Counted from the first letter of the stretch, positions 1-6,878 are shown. The stretch is DNA of 7,941 nt from JAKFWI01 sp035549875 (GCA_035549875.1 DASZPV010000183.1:1-7941), one strand, 5' to 3'. The notes: generated from the letters alone by a model not told the origin. Numbers and translations are program-made.

Positions 1-2066
1 GGAATCTCGTCTTCATGCAGTTCGAGCAATTCGCGGATGGCCGCCGCGAAAAGCTCCCCAAACCCTCGATCGACACCGGCATGGGGCTCGAACGCGTCGC
101 GGCCGTGCTTCAGGGCGTGCATTCGAATTACGAGATCGATCTGTTCAAAACGCTGATCGCGGCGTCGGTGGAACTGACGGGCGTCAAGGCAGAGGGCGAG
201 AAGGCGGCGAGCCATCGCGTCATCGCCGATCACCTGCGCGCCTCGTCCTTCCTGATCGCCGATGGCGTGACGCCGGCGAACGAAGGGCGCGGCTACGTGC
301 TCCGGCGCATCATGCGCCGGGCCATGCGCCATGCGCACATTCTCGGCGCGCAGGAGCCGCTGATGCATCGGCTCGCGCCAACTTTGATCGCCGAGATGGG
401 CGGCGCCTATCCCGAACTGGTTCGCGCGCGCCCGGTAATCGAGGATCAGTTGCTGCAGGAAGAAGAGCGCTTCCGCCGCACGCTCGGCCGCGGGCTCGCG
501 CTGCTCGACGAGGAAACGGCGAAGCTGAAAAAGGGCGCGGCGCTGGCCGGCGAAACCGCGTTCAAGCTTTACGACACGTTCGGCTTTCCGCTCGATCTCA
601 CGCAGGACATTCTGCGCGGACGTGGTCTGGCCGTCGATCTGCCCGGCTTTGACGCGGCGATGGAACGCCAGCGCGAGAAGGGCCGCGAGGCGTGGGGCGG
701 TTCGGGGGAAGCAGCCCCTGACGCGGTCTGGTTCTCGATCAGCGACCGCACCGGCCCCTCCGAATTTCTTGGCTATGCCGGCGAGGAAGGCAAAGGCAAG
801 CTTGTCGCCATCGTCGCCGATGGCGCCGAGCAACATGATCTGCGCGAAGGCGTATCGGCCGATCTCGTGTTCGACAGCACGCCGTTCTACGCCGAAAGCG
901 GCGGCCAGGCCGGCGACCGCGGCGTGATCACATTCAAGAACGGCGCGGTGTTTGAAGTCGCCGATACGCAAAAGCGCGCCGGCGTTCTGCACGTGCATGT
1001 CGGCAAGCTGGTGAAGGGCGCGGTCAAGGTTGGCGATGCGGCGAGGCTGGAGATCGATCATGGGCGGCGCACGCGCATCCGCGCCAACCATTCGGCCACC
1101 CACTTGCTGCATGCGGCCCTGCGCAGCGTGCTCGGCCCGCATGTGGCGCAGAAGGGCTCGCTGGTCGAGGAAGACCGGCTCCGTTTCGATTTTTCCCACT
1201 CCAGCCCGATGTCCGCCGATGAAATTGAGCGCGTCGAGGATCAGGTAAACGCGGTGATCCGCCAGAACGGCGAGGGCGTGATCCGCGAAATGGCGCCGGA
1301 CAAGGCGATCGAAGCGGGCGCGCTGGCTTTGTTCGGCGAGAAGTACGGCGATGTCGTGCGCGTGCTGACGCTCGGCGAAAGTCTCGACCACAACGGCAAG
1401 CCCTATTCCGTCGAACTCTGCGGCGGCACGCATGTGCGCCGCACCGGCGATATCGCGCTGTTCACGGTGTTCTCCGAAAGCGGCGTCGCCGCCGGCATTC
1501 GCCGGATCGAGGCGGGCACGGGCGCCGCTGCGCTCGCTCACCTCAAGGCGCAGGCCGCGCTGGCGAAAATCGTGGCGGCCAATCTCAAAACGCCGCTCGA
1601 TACATTGCCAGAGCGCGTCGCGGCGCTGAGCGATGAGCGCAAGAAGCTCGAACGCGAACTCGCCGATACGAAACGCAAGCTTGCGATGGCGGGCGACGGC
1701 GCATCAGCCGCGCCGGTTGGACCCGAAGATGTCGGCGGCGTGAAGCTGATTGCGCGTGTGCTCGAAGGCGTGCCGGCGAAGGATTTGCGCGGGCTGGTCG
1801 ATGACGGCAAGAAAACCCTCGGCTCCGGCGTAATCGCCTATATCGGAATCGACCAAGGCAAGGCGGCTTTGGCGATCGGCGTAACCGACGATCTGAAGGC
1901 GAAGATTTCCGCCGTCGATCTGGTGAAAGCGGGCGTTGCGGCGGTCGGCGGTCAAGGCGGTGGCGGCCGGCCGGACATGGCCCAGGGCGGCGGACCGGAC
2001 GGCGCCAACGCGCCCGCCGCGCTCGCCGCGATCCGTGCGAGCCTTGCGCAAGCAGCGGCGGCGTGA
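1..2066 (+). CDS. alaS: Alanyl-tRNA synthetase, 5' end cut by window edge
   Basis: Charges tRNA-Ala with alanine and hydrolyses mischarged Ser/Gly-tRNA-Ala in the cytoplasm. The reading frame is open to the left edge (first full codon at base 3, reading NLVF before Met15), so Met15 is internal and not the start. By comparison with about 875 residues in E. coli AlaRS, roughly 200 N-terminal residues carrying most of the aminoacylation core are missing. Counting from Met15, what remains is the end of the catalytic core with DTGMGLERVAAVLQ, the tRNA-recognition helices, the editing domain with the FYAESGGQ segment (from about residue 291), the zinc ligands HSATH (from residue 359) and CGGTH (from residue 469), a coiled-coil stretch (about residues 535-565), and the C-terminal DHHA1-type domain with the Gly-rich GGQGGGGRPDMAQGGG. 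All editing-site ligands are intact. The stop codon TGA (2064-2066) overlaps the GTG start of the next gene. Identification is very secure. Confidence 0.98.
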   Translation, partial: NLVFMQFEQFADGRREKLPKPSIDTGMGLERVAAVLQGVHSNYEIDLFKTLIAASVELTGVKAEGEKAASHRVIADHLRASSFLIADGVTPANEGRGYVLRRIMRRAMRHAHILGAQEPLMHRLAPTLIAEMGGAYPELVRARPVIEDQLLQEEERFRRTLGRGLALLDEETAKLKKGAALAGETAFKLYDTFGFPLDLTQDILRGRGLAVDLPGFDAAMERQREKGREAWGGSGEAAPDAVWFSISDRTGPSEFLGYAGEEGKGKLVAIVADGAEQHDLREGVSADLVFDSTPFYAESGGQAGDRGVITFKNGAVFEVADTQKRAGVLHVHVGKLVKGAVKVGDAARLEIDHGRRTRIRANHSATHLLHAALRSVLGPHVAQKGSLVEEDRLRFDFSHSSPMSADEIERVEDQVNAVIRQNGEGVIREMAPDKAIEAGALALFGEKYGDVVRVLTLGESLDHNGKPYSVELCGGTHVRRTGDIALFTVFSESGVAAGIRRIEAGTGAAALAHLKAQAALAKIVAANLKTPLDTLPERVAALSDERKKLERELADTKRKLAMAGDGASAAPVGPEDVGGVKLIARVLEGVPAKDLRGLVDDGKKTLGSGVIAYIGIDQGKAALAIGVTDDLKAKISAVDLVKAGVAAVGGQGGGGRPDMAQGGGPDGANAPAALAAIRASLAQAAAA

Positions 2067-2590
2067 ACGCAGGCGCCGTCGTTTATCGCAACGCTACGGT
2101 AGAAGATGCACAAGCGCTTGCGGCGCTGGGCCGGCACACGTTTGTCGCCACGTTCGGCCATCTTTATCCGCCCGAAGATCTCGCCGCGTTTTGCGACGAG
2201 GTTTATGCGCTGCGCGCGCAAGCGGCGGTGATCGCGCATCCTGAAACACACATCCGGATCGCCGCACAGAGCGCCGAACTTGTCGGCTATTGCCAGATCG
2301 GCGAATTCAAACTGCCGTTCGATGCGGGCGGACGGCGCGCGATGGAGTTGCACCGGCTCTATGTGATCGAACGAGTGAAGGGCGCCGGCGTGGCCGCGGC
2401 GCTGATGGATTGGGCGTTGGAGACCATGCGCGCGAATAGCGCGCAGGACGCGTTCCTTGGCGTCTATCAGGATAACTCGCGCGCGCAGCGTTTCTATATG
2501 CGCCACGGCTTCGAAATCGTTGGGACGTATCAGTTTGCCGTCGGCCGCACGATCGACGATGAATTCATCATGCGGCGGGCGCTCGACTAA
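2063..2590 (+). CDS. GNAT-family N-acetyltransferase, PaiA-like
   Basis: A 175-residue protein of typical single-domain GNAT length, predicted to transfer an acetyl group from acetyl-CoA to an amine. The acetyl-CoA pyrophosphate loop (motif A) is at about residues 95-115, ELHRLYVIERVKGAGVAAAL, with the R/Q-x-x-G-x-G/A pattern as RVKGAG (residues 104-109). Motif B is at about 131-151, with LGVYQDN, N138, Y145 and GF at 149-150. The end, with an F-x-x-G core and a DDEFIM strand, resembles the PaiA subgroup of B. subtilis (polyamine/small-molecule acetyltransferases), but the substrate cannot be read from sequence. The start is GTG at 2063, overlapping the alaS stop as GTGA, which implies translational re-initiation. 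It is not obviously RimI, which would acetylate ribosomal protein S18. Family call is strong; substrate unknown. Confidence 0.9.
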   Translation: MNAGAVVYRNATVEDAQALAALGRHTFVATFGHLYPPEDLAAFCDEVYALRAQAAVIAHPETHIRIAAQSAELVGYCQIGEFKLPFDAGGRRAMELHRLYVIERVKGAGVAAALMDWALETMRANSAQDAFLGVYQDNSRAQRFYMRHGFEIVGTYQFAVGRTIDDEFIMRRALD

Positions 2591-2648
2591 CCCTCGCCCG
2601 CTTGCGGGAGAGGGTGGCTGAGGGCGAAGCCCGAAGCCGGGTGAGGGA
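2591..2648 (+). repeat. REP-like palindromic repeat, copy 1
   Basis: Starts directly after the GNAT stop codon. It opens with an 11-bp hairpin (2591-2614: CCCTCGCCCGC, TT, GCGGGAGAGGG, one mismatch), then GTGGC, then a second G/C-rich imperfect palindrome ending in GTGAGGG. The same module occurs in reverse at 2691-2739. This is the form of the dispersed short palindromic repeats common between genes in alphaproteobacteria. It may serve as 3'-end structure or terminator for alaS-GNAT mRNA. Confidence 0.75.
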
Positions 2649-2690
2649 GCGACGCAATGCGCATCCTGCAAGCAATGTGCTCTTCGCCAG

Positions 2691-2739
2691 CACCCTCATC
2701 CGGCGCTTCGCGCCACCTTCTCCCGCAAGCGGAAGAAGG
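2691..2739 (-). repeat. REP-like palindromic repeat, inverted copy 2
   Basis: Read on the minus strand it begins with a hairpin (2739-2716: CCTTCTTCCGC, TT, GCGGGAGAAGG, one mismatch), followed by GTGGCGCGAAGCGCCGGATGAGGG. It is an inverted, slightly shorter copy of the repeat at 2591-2648. About 42 bp (2649-2690) separate the copies, so together they could also fold into one long stem. It lies 2 bp past the icd stop codon, so in the icd direction it would be read right after translation ends; the pair may act as a bidirectional 3' structure. Confidence 0.75.
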
Positions 2740-2741
2740 AT

Positions 2742-3953
2742 TCAGGCCATCGCCTTTTTCAAATTCGCATCGACCGCGTCGAGGAAGCCTTCGGTGGTGA
2801 GCCAGGCCTGCTTGTCGCCGACGAGGAGCGCGAGGTCCTTGGTCATCTGGCCGGCTTCGACCGTATCGACCACGACCTTCTCCAGCGTATGCGCGAATTT
2901 TTCCAATTGCGCATTGCCGTCGAGCTTGCCGCGATGGGCAAGACCGCGCGTCCATGCGTAGATCGAGGCGACCGAATTGGTGCTGGTCGGTTCGCCCTTC
3001 TGGAACTGACGGAAATGGCGCGTGACCGTGCCGTGCGCGGCTTCCGCTTCCATGGTTTTTCCGTCGGGCGTGACCAGCACCGAGGTCATCAGACCGAGCG
3101 AGCCATAGCCCTGCGCCACCGTATCTGACTGCACGTCGCCATCGTAATTCTTGCACGCCCAGACATACCCGCCCGACCATTTCAGCGCCGAGGCCACCAT
3201 GTCGTCGATCAGGCGATGCTCATAGGTCAGCTTGGCGGCGGCGAATTTGTCCTTGAACTCGCGATTGAAAATGTCTTCGAAAATGTCCTTGAAGCGCCCG
3301 TCATAGACTTTCAGAATCGTGTTCTTGGTCGACAGATAGAGCGGGTAATTTCGCTGCAGCGCGTAGTTCATCGAGGCGCGCGCGAAATCCATGATCGACT
3401 GATCGAGGTTGTACATCGCTAGCGCAATGCCCGCGGCCGGCGCCTTGAACACTTCGCGCTCGATCACCGCGCCGTCTTCGCCGACGAATTTCATCGTCAG
3501 CGTTCCTTTGCCGGGGAATTTGAAATCGGTGGCGCGGTATTGGTCGCCATAGGCATGGCGGCCGACGATGATTGGCAGCGTCCAGCCTGGCACGAGGCGC
3601 GGCACGTTCTTGCAGATGATCGGCTCGCGGAAGATGACGCCGCCGAGAATGTTGCGGATCGTGCCGTTCGGCGATTTGTACATATCGTGAAGGCCAAATT
3701 CCTTCACGCGCGCTTCGTCCGGCGTAATCGTGGCGCATTTGACGGCGACGTTGTGTTTCTTGGTCGCTTCGGCGGCGTCGATGGTGATCTGGTCGCGGGT
3801 TTCGTCGCGCTTTTCGATGCCGAGGTCGTAATAATCGAGCTTGATGTCGAGATACGGGAAGATCAGCTTTTCCTTGATCAGCGCCCAGATGATGCGCGTC
3901 ATTTCGTCCCCGTCGATATCGACGACGGGATTATCGACCTTGATCTTCGCCAT
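2742..3953 (-). CDS. icd: NADP-dependent isocitrate dehydrogenase
   Basis: A 403-residue protein, full length for the dimeric eukaryotic-type IDH family (relatives of human IDH1/IDH2, EC 1.1.1.42). It oxidatively decarboxylates isocitrate to 2-oxoglutarate in the TCA cycle, making NADPH. The substrate site is complete: SPNGTIRN at 94-101, GRHAYGDQYR at 131-140 with R132 in the same position as human IDH1 Arg132, Y139 and K210. The metal-binding aspartates are D250, D273 and D277 (in YDGDVQSD). The cofactor segment HGTVTRH is at 308-314. The ATG at 3953 is followed by the family-typical MAKIKVDNPVVDIDGDEM. Upstream GAAGGG, about 9 bases before ATG, is a modest ribosome binding site. The gene converges on the alaS-GNAT pair and lies downstream of the TIR-protein gene on the same strand with 221 bp between them, enough for its own promoter. 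No missing residues or frameshift seen. Confidence 0.98.
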   Translation of the reverse strand: MAKIKVDNPVVDIDGDEMTRIIWALIKEKLIFPYLDIKLDYYDLGIEKRDETRDQITIDAAEATKKHNVAVKCATITPDEARVKEFGLHDMYKSPNGTIRNILGGVIFREPIICKNVPRLVPGWTLPIIVGRHAYGDQYRATDFKFPGKGTLTMKFVGEDGAVIEREVFKAPAAGIALAMYNLDQSIMDFARASMNYALQRNYPLYLSTKNTILKVYDGRFKDIFEDIFNREFKDKFAAAKLTYEHRLIDDMVASALKWSGGYVWACKNYDGDVQSDTVAQGYGSLGLMTSVLVTPDGKTMEAEAAHGTVTRHFRQFQKGEPTSTNSVASIYAWTRGLAHRGKLDGNAQLEKFAHTLEKVVVDTVEAGQMTKDLALLVGDKQAWLTTEGFLDAVDANLKKAMA

Positions 3954-4174
3954 GAATGGAAACCCTTCGAACGTCGCGCCGCCGGAATCCTTACGGGCGC
4001 GCGGCGCGCCGTCCTAACAATGCTCGCTGGCGGGCGCAACCAAACGCCAGCCGAACGGGGGTGGCGAAGGCGCGGCGCCGAGCGGGCGGGCGGTGCGGAC
4101 GCGGTCTGCCGGGTTTAGGGCGTAATCACGCCGTTGGCGGCTGGGGCCATCGGGGTGACGGGCGCGGTCGGGGT
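3954..4174. other. Intergenic region between TIR-protein gene and icd
   Basis: A 221-bp G/C-rich stretch with no credible gene. It should hold the icd promoter (minus strand). The best box pair I can pick on the minus strand is TTGGTT then TTGTTA with a 17-base spacer near 4015-4045, which is weak. A 7-bp inverted repeat, GCTGGCG/CGCCAGC (4026-4032 and 4045-4051), overlaps that spot and could be an operator or chance. A short hairpin GGCGTAATCACGCC (4119-4132) lies after the TIR gene stop but lacks a T-run, so it is a poor terminator. Confidence 0.4.
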
Positions 4175-5299
4175 TTACCGTATTGCGGCGCAGACAGCCT
4201 TGCCGTCTGGGCTGTTGCGCGCCCGGCGCGTGGAGGCAGCCTTGCAGGCGGCTAGATTGCCTTCGGTGGGTTGCGCGCCGTCCGGGAACAGCGAGGTCGC
4301 CATCAGCCGGCGTTCGCCAGCCGAGAATTGACCGTCGGTGCGGAAATCAGCATCCGGCGCGTCGCACGCCCTGGCGATCTGTCTCAAGCAGGATTCGACG
4401 TCCTTGATCGCCGCCATGACCAGCGGCGCCGCCGCCGTCACCGGCGCGGTCACGGAAGGCTGCGCAACAACGCTCGGCGGCTTGGCGCTAGGCGGGGCCG
4501 TGACCGAGGGTTTGGGCCGAACGGGCGCGGCGACAACGCGCGGCGGCGCGGCCGCCACCGGACCTGGCTGAGCTTCGACCACTGGAATCGCCGAAACTGG
4601 CGCCGGCTCAGTCACCAAAGGCGCGGTCACGACTGGATCGACAGCGGCTTGCTGCGGATTGGCGAGTTTCGTCTCAATATACCTGAACGCTTCTGGCCCG
4701 GCCCAGAGCGCGGCGCCCAGCACGGCCGTCGTTGCGAACACGCCGGCGATGACGGGACCGGCGCGCAAGCCGGTTTTCCGACGGCCGCGGGAGGCTTGAT
4801 AGCGCGGGGCGCGGACGCTGGGTTTGGGCGGCGGAGGCGGCGTTTGGCGCGCTCGCGCCGGCTGCCGCGCTGGCGCGGCTTTCGGTTCGACTGGCGGCGG
4901 TGAGGCGCTCACGAGTAACTGGCCTTTTTCGACCAGCCGGCGCACTTCGGCGAGCGTATCGACCCAATATTCGTCATCGGCTTCACCGCGCCATTGGGTC
5001 AAGTCAGCGCTGGCGACCATATTGAAGGGCATCGGCGGATCGCATGCCTGGAGCGTCACCGGAACCAGTTTCTGCTGGTTGTAGCCTTGGGTCGCTTCGC
5101 TCAGCACCGAGTCCAGTTTTGCCGAAGCGCGTGACCAGCAGACGATGACGGCATGGGCGGCCTGCAATTGCTGGCGCAGTATTTCTGGCGGGATCGAAGA
5201 ATCCCACCAGGTCGAAAATCCCGCGGCCTCCAGGGCCTCAGCGATCACCTCGGCGCGCTTGCGGTCGCTGCGCGCATAGGAAATGAACACGTCCGGCAT
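4175..5299 (-). CDS. Membrane-anchored TIR-domain protein
   Basis: A 374-residue protein. Residues 1-125 are a TIR domain: MPDVFISYARSD at the start, AGFSTWWDSSIP (27-37), VIVCWSRAS (51-59) and the DLTQWRG...WVDTLAEVRRLV end typical of bacterial TIR_2-type proteins. E68 sits where TIR NAD-hydrolases have their catalytic Glu, but the Trp usually three or four residues before it is Ser64 here. Residues 130-178 are a Pro-rich then basic linker (RGRRK), followed by one membrane helix (about 180-201, AGPVIAGVFATTAVLGAALWAG). By the positive-inside rule the TIR domain is cytoplasmic and the rest periplasmic. Residues 215-295 are Ala/Pro/Val-rich with PSVTAP repeated at 264 and 281; the final 75 residues carry four cysteines (304, 312, 352, 370), possibly disulfide-paired. 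ATG 5299 has a strong GGGAGG site 6 bases upstream. Role unknown: signalling scaffold, NADase effector or envelope sensor are all possible. Confidence 0.88.
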   Translation of the reverse strand: MPDVFISYARSDRKRAEVIAEALEAAGFSTWWDSSIPPEILRQQLQAAHAVIVCWSRASAKLDSVLSEATQGYNQQKLVPVTLQACDPPMPFNMVASADLTQWRGEADDEYWVDTLAEVRRLVEKGQLLVSASPPPVEPKAAPARQPARARQTPPPPPKPSVRAPRYQASRGRRKTGLRAGPVIAGVFATTAVLGAALWAGPEAFRYIETKLANPQQAAVDPVVTAPLVTEPAPVSAIPVVEAQPGPVAAAPPRVVAAPVRPKPSVTAPPSAKPPSVVAQPSVTAPVTAAAPLVMAAIKDVESCLRQIARACDAPDADFRTDGQFSAGERRLMATSLFPDGAQPTEGNLAACKAASTRRARNSPDGKAVCAAIR

Positions 5300-5305
5300 G
5301 GGCCG

Positions 5306-5310
5306 CCTCC
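5306..5310 (-). promoter_or_regulatory. Ribosome binding site of TIR-protein gene
   Basis: On the minus strand GGAGG (within GGGAGG) lies 6 bases before ATG 5299. This is near-ideal spacing and fixes the start of the TIR protein. Confidence 0.75.
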
Positions 5311-5320
5311 CACCGCCTGT

Positions 5321-5328
5321 TTTCTAGC
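5321..5328 (-). promoter_or_regulatory. Candidate -10 box for TIR-protein gene
   Basis: On the minus strand the sequence is GCTAGAAA, matching the Caulobacter-type -10 consensus GCTANAWC at 7 of 8 positions. It would give a short leader that contains the GGGAGG ribosome binding site. No convincing -35 box is seen upstream, so this is tentative. Confidence 0.35.
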
Positions 5329-5382
5329 ATGGGGGCGAAACAGGCCACAGGCTTGGCTGCAGAAAGGCTAAACGCCGCTTCA

Positions 5383-6162
5383 ATGACACGCGCCCCGGAT
5401 ATGCCAGCGCCGATCGAGGAAGACTGGCCGGCGATCGTGCTGGTGCGTCCGCAGATGGGCGAAAACATCGGCGCGGTAGCCCGCGCCATGCTCAATTTCG
5501 GGCTTTCCGGCCTGCGCCTCGTCGAGCCGCGCGACCGCTGGCCGAATCCGAAATCCCATGCCGTCGCCTCCGGCGCTGACAAAGTGCTGGAAAAAGCGAA
5601 GGTCGAATGGCGCCTTGAGGACGCCCTGGCCGATTGCACGCTGGTGGTCGCCGCGACGGCGCGGCCGCGCGAACTGGAAAAGCCCGTGTGGTCGGCGCGG
5701 GAAACGGCCAGCCGGCTTGGCGCGGCGATTGGCGCCGGCGGGCGGCCGGCGTTGCTGTTCGGCCCTGAAGCCAACGGCCTTGGCAATGAAGAGATCGCCC
5801 GCGCCGACGCGATCATGACCTATCCCGTCAATCCGGGGTTCGCCTCGCTCAATCTGGCGCAGGCGGTGGCGGTGTTTTGCTTTGCTTTTGGCGAGGCGCG
5901 CCAGCAGGGCGACCTGCCCGATTGGTTCGCCGATCCCTTGAGCGAAACTGCGCCGCAAGCGCTGCTCGACGAATTCTTTGCGCACCTGGAAGAAGAACTG
6001 ATCCGCGGACGATTTTACCACCCGCCTGAAAAGGCCCCGCTCGTGCGCCAGAACATCCGCAGCCTGTTTCAGCGCGCCCGGCTTTCGGAGCACGAGGTCG
6101 CCATGCTGCGCGGGGTGATCAAGGCGCTCACGATTGGGCGCGGCGGCCGCAAAATCGATTGA
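5383..6162 (+). CDS. trmJ: TrmJ-type tRNA (Cm32/Um32) 2'-O-methyltransferase
   Basis: A 259-residue SPOUT (TrmH/SpoU superfamily) methyltransferase using S-adenosylmethionine, expected to methylate the ribose of nucleotide 32 in the tRNA anticodon loop. The three SPOUT motifs are clear: motif 1 VRPQMGENIGAVARAMLNFG (21-40, with N28, G30 and R34), motif 2 LLFGPEANGLGNEEI (124-138) and motif 3 NPGFASLNLAQAVAVF (150-165, with N157), which form the knotted SAM site. The C-terminal helices (about 195-250, FFAHLEEELIRGRFYHP then RLSEHEVAMLRGVIKAL) match the TrmJ extension. Start choice is uncertain: ATG 5329, 5383 and 5401 are in frame and none has a good Shine-Dalgarno site. I prefer 5383 because 5329 would put the start on top of the divergent promoter and add a non-conserved extension. 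Divergent from the TIR gene. Target nucleotide inferred from family. Confidence 0.92.
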   Translation: MTRAPDMPAPIEEDWPAIVLVRPQMGENIGAVARAMLNFGLSGLRLVEPRDRWPNPKSHAVASGADKVLEKAKVEWRLEDALADCTLVVAATARPRELEKPVWSARETASRLGAAIGAGGRPALLFGPEANGLGNEEIARADAIMTYPVNPGFASLNLAQAVAVFCFAFGEARQQGDLPDWFADPLSETAPQALLDEFFAHLEEELIRGRFYHPPEKAPLVRQNIRSLFQRARLSEHEVAMLRGVIKALTIGRGGRKID

Positions 6163-6165
6163 AGC

Positions 6166-6180
6166 GCGCCAATTTGGCGC
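6166..6180 (+). terminator. Possible weak terminator hairpin after trmJ
   Basis: GCGCCAATTTGGCGC forms a 6-bp stem with a 3-base loop, 3 bases after the trmJ stop. A TTTT follows only 8 bases later, so it is not a classic intrinsic terminator. It may just be a short 3' structure. Confidence 0.3.
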
Positions 6181-6230
6181 TGAGCGGTTTTCGCCGCCGG
6201 CGAATTGCTCTAGGTGAACCGCCGTAACGC

Positions 6231-6234
6231 GAGG
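6231..6234 (+). promoter_or_regulatory. Ribosome binding site of DUF6882 gene
   Basis: GAGG lies 4 bases before ATG 6239, somewhat close but adequate, and supports that start. Confidence 0.5.
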
Positions 6235-6238
6235 CGCC

Positions 6239-6781
6239 ATGCGCTGGCCGATCGCCCTGCCTGTGCTGAAGAAGAAGCAGACGCCGTCTTCCGGACCATG
6301 GGACGGCGAACAGGTGGATATTGACCGCTATTGGGCTGAGGCCTGGGCCGAACTTGCCGCCCGCCAGGATGCCTTGACGCGCAAGCTTAAACTCCGCGAC
6401 GCGCGCTGGACGGTCGATCAGACCAGCGGCCTCATCCAGTTCGATCGGCGTGACGGCATGGTGGTCAGCGCGCCGGTGCAGATCATCGGTTCGTGGAATC
6501 CGCGTACGGCGCTGTTCACCTGGGGCTGGGATCATCCTTCGGTGCGCACGCGCCTGCGCGCTTCGGCTGAACGCACCCGCTGGTTCGGCGACAAGCACCG
6601 GTTGGAGGAACTAACCTCGCCGACCGTGCATGTCAGTGAGGAAGAAGCCTGGCGGTTGACGGCGGTAGCGATGAAGGTCAACGCCGCGACCGGGGCCTAC
6701 CGCGCCTCGACCGAGGGGCCGGTGATCTTCATGACCATGGGCGAGATGAAGCTGACCGAGCCGCCAGCGCCGGGCGTGTGA
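6239..6781 (+). CDS. DUF6882-type protein of unknown function
   Basis: A 180-residue soluble-looking protein without signal peptide or membrane segment. The pattern fits the DUF6882 family as I know it: the core QIIGSWNPRTALFTWGWDHPS (81-101), a following helix with RWFGDKH (114-120), the LTSPTVHVSEEEAWRLTAVAMKV block (125-147), then the closing strand VIFMTMGEMKL (162-172). An N-terminal helix WAEAWAELAARQDAL (32-46) also fits. The molecular function of this family is unknown. It lies 76 bp after trmJ on the same strand and could be read through from it or from a promoter in that gap; I see no strong box. The first 20 residues, KKKQTPSSGP included, look variable. Confidence 0.8.
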   Translation: MRWPIALPVLKKKQTPSSGPWDGEQVDIDRYWAEAWAELAARQDALTRKLKLRDARWTVDQTSGLIQFDRRDGMVVSAPVQIIGSWNPRTALFTWGWDHPSVRTRLRASAERTRWFGDKHRLEELTSPTVHVSEEEAWRLTAVAMKVNAATGAYRASTEGPVIFMTMGEMKLTEPPAPGV

Positions 6782-6878
6782 CGCTTTTATTGTGCATAAG
6801 CGCAAGTCTTGAACCGCGCGCGGTCAAAGCCGCGGAAACTATTGCCGGGAAGCGCGTTCTGCTGAGCGCGGGGCTGCT

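Noticed and set aside
1952..2671. Minus-strand open frame of 239 residues opposite alaS end and the GNAT gene
   Set aside because: Fully antisense to two well-supported genes, runs through the repeat element, and has the Arg/His/Ala-rich composition of a high-GC shadow frame.
3540..4118. Plus-strand open frame of 192 residues opposite the icd 5' end
   Set aside because: Mirror of icd codons rich in Asp/Val/Arg runs, with no ribosome binding site or recognisable family.
4271..4903. Plus-strand open frame of 210 residues opposite the TIR-protein tail
   Set aside because: Arg/Gly-rich low-complexity sequence created by antisense reading of the Ala/Pro-rich tail.
5380..6240. Minus-strand open frame of 286 residues opposite trmJ
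   Set aside because: Antisense to a gene with all SPOUT motifs; no domain-like sequence and biased composition. It is a GC-driven shadow.
6778..6802. Possible promoter for the 114-residue gene (GTGACGC then GCATAAGC)
   Set aside because: The -35 resemblance is fair (6 of 7 to TTGACGS) but the -10 matches only 5 of 8 and the spacing is one base short; too weak to list.
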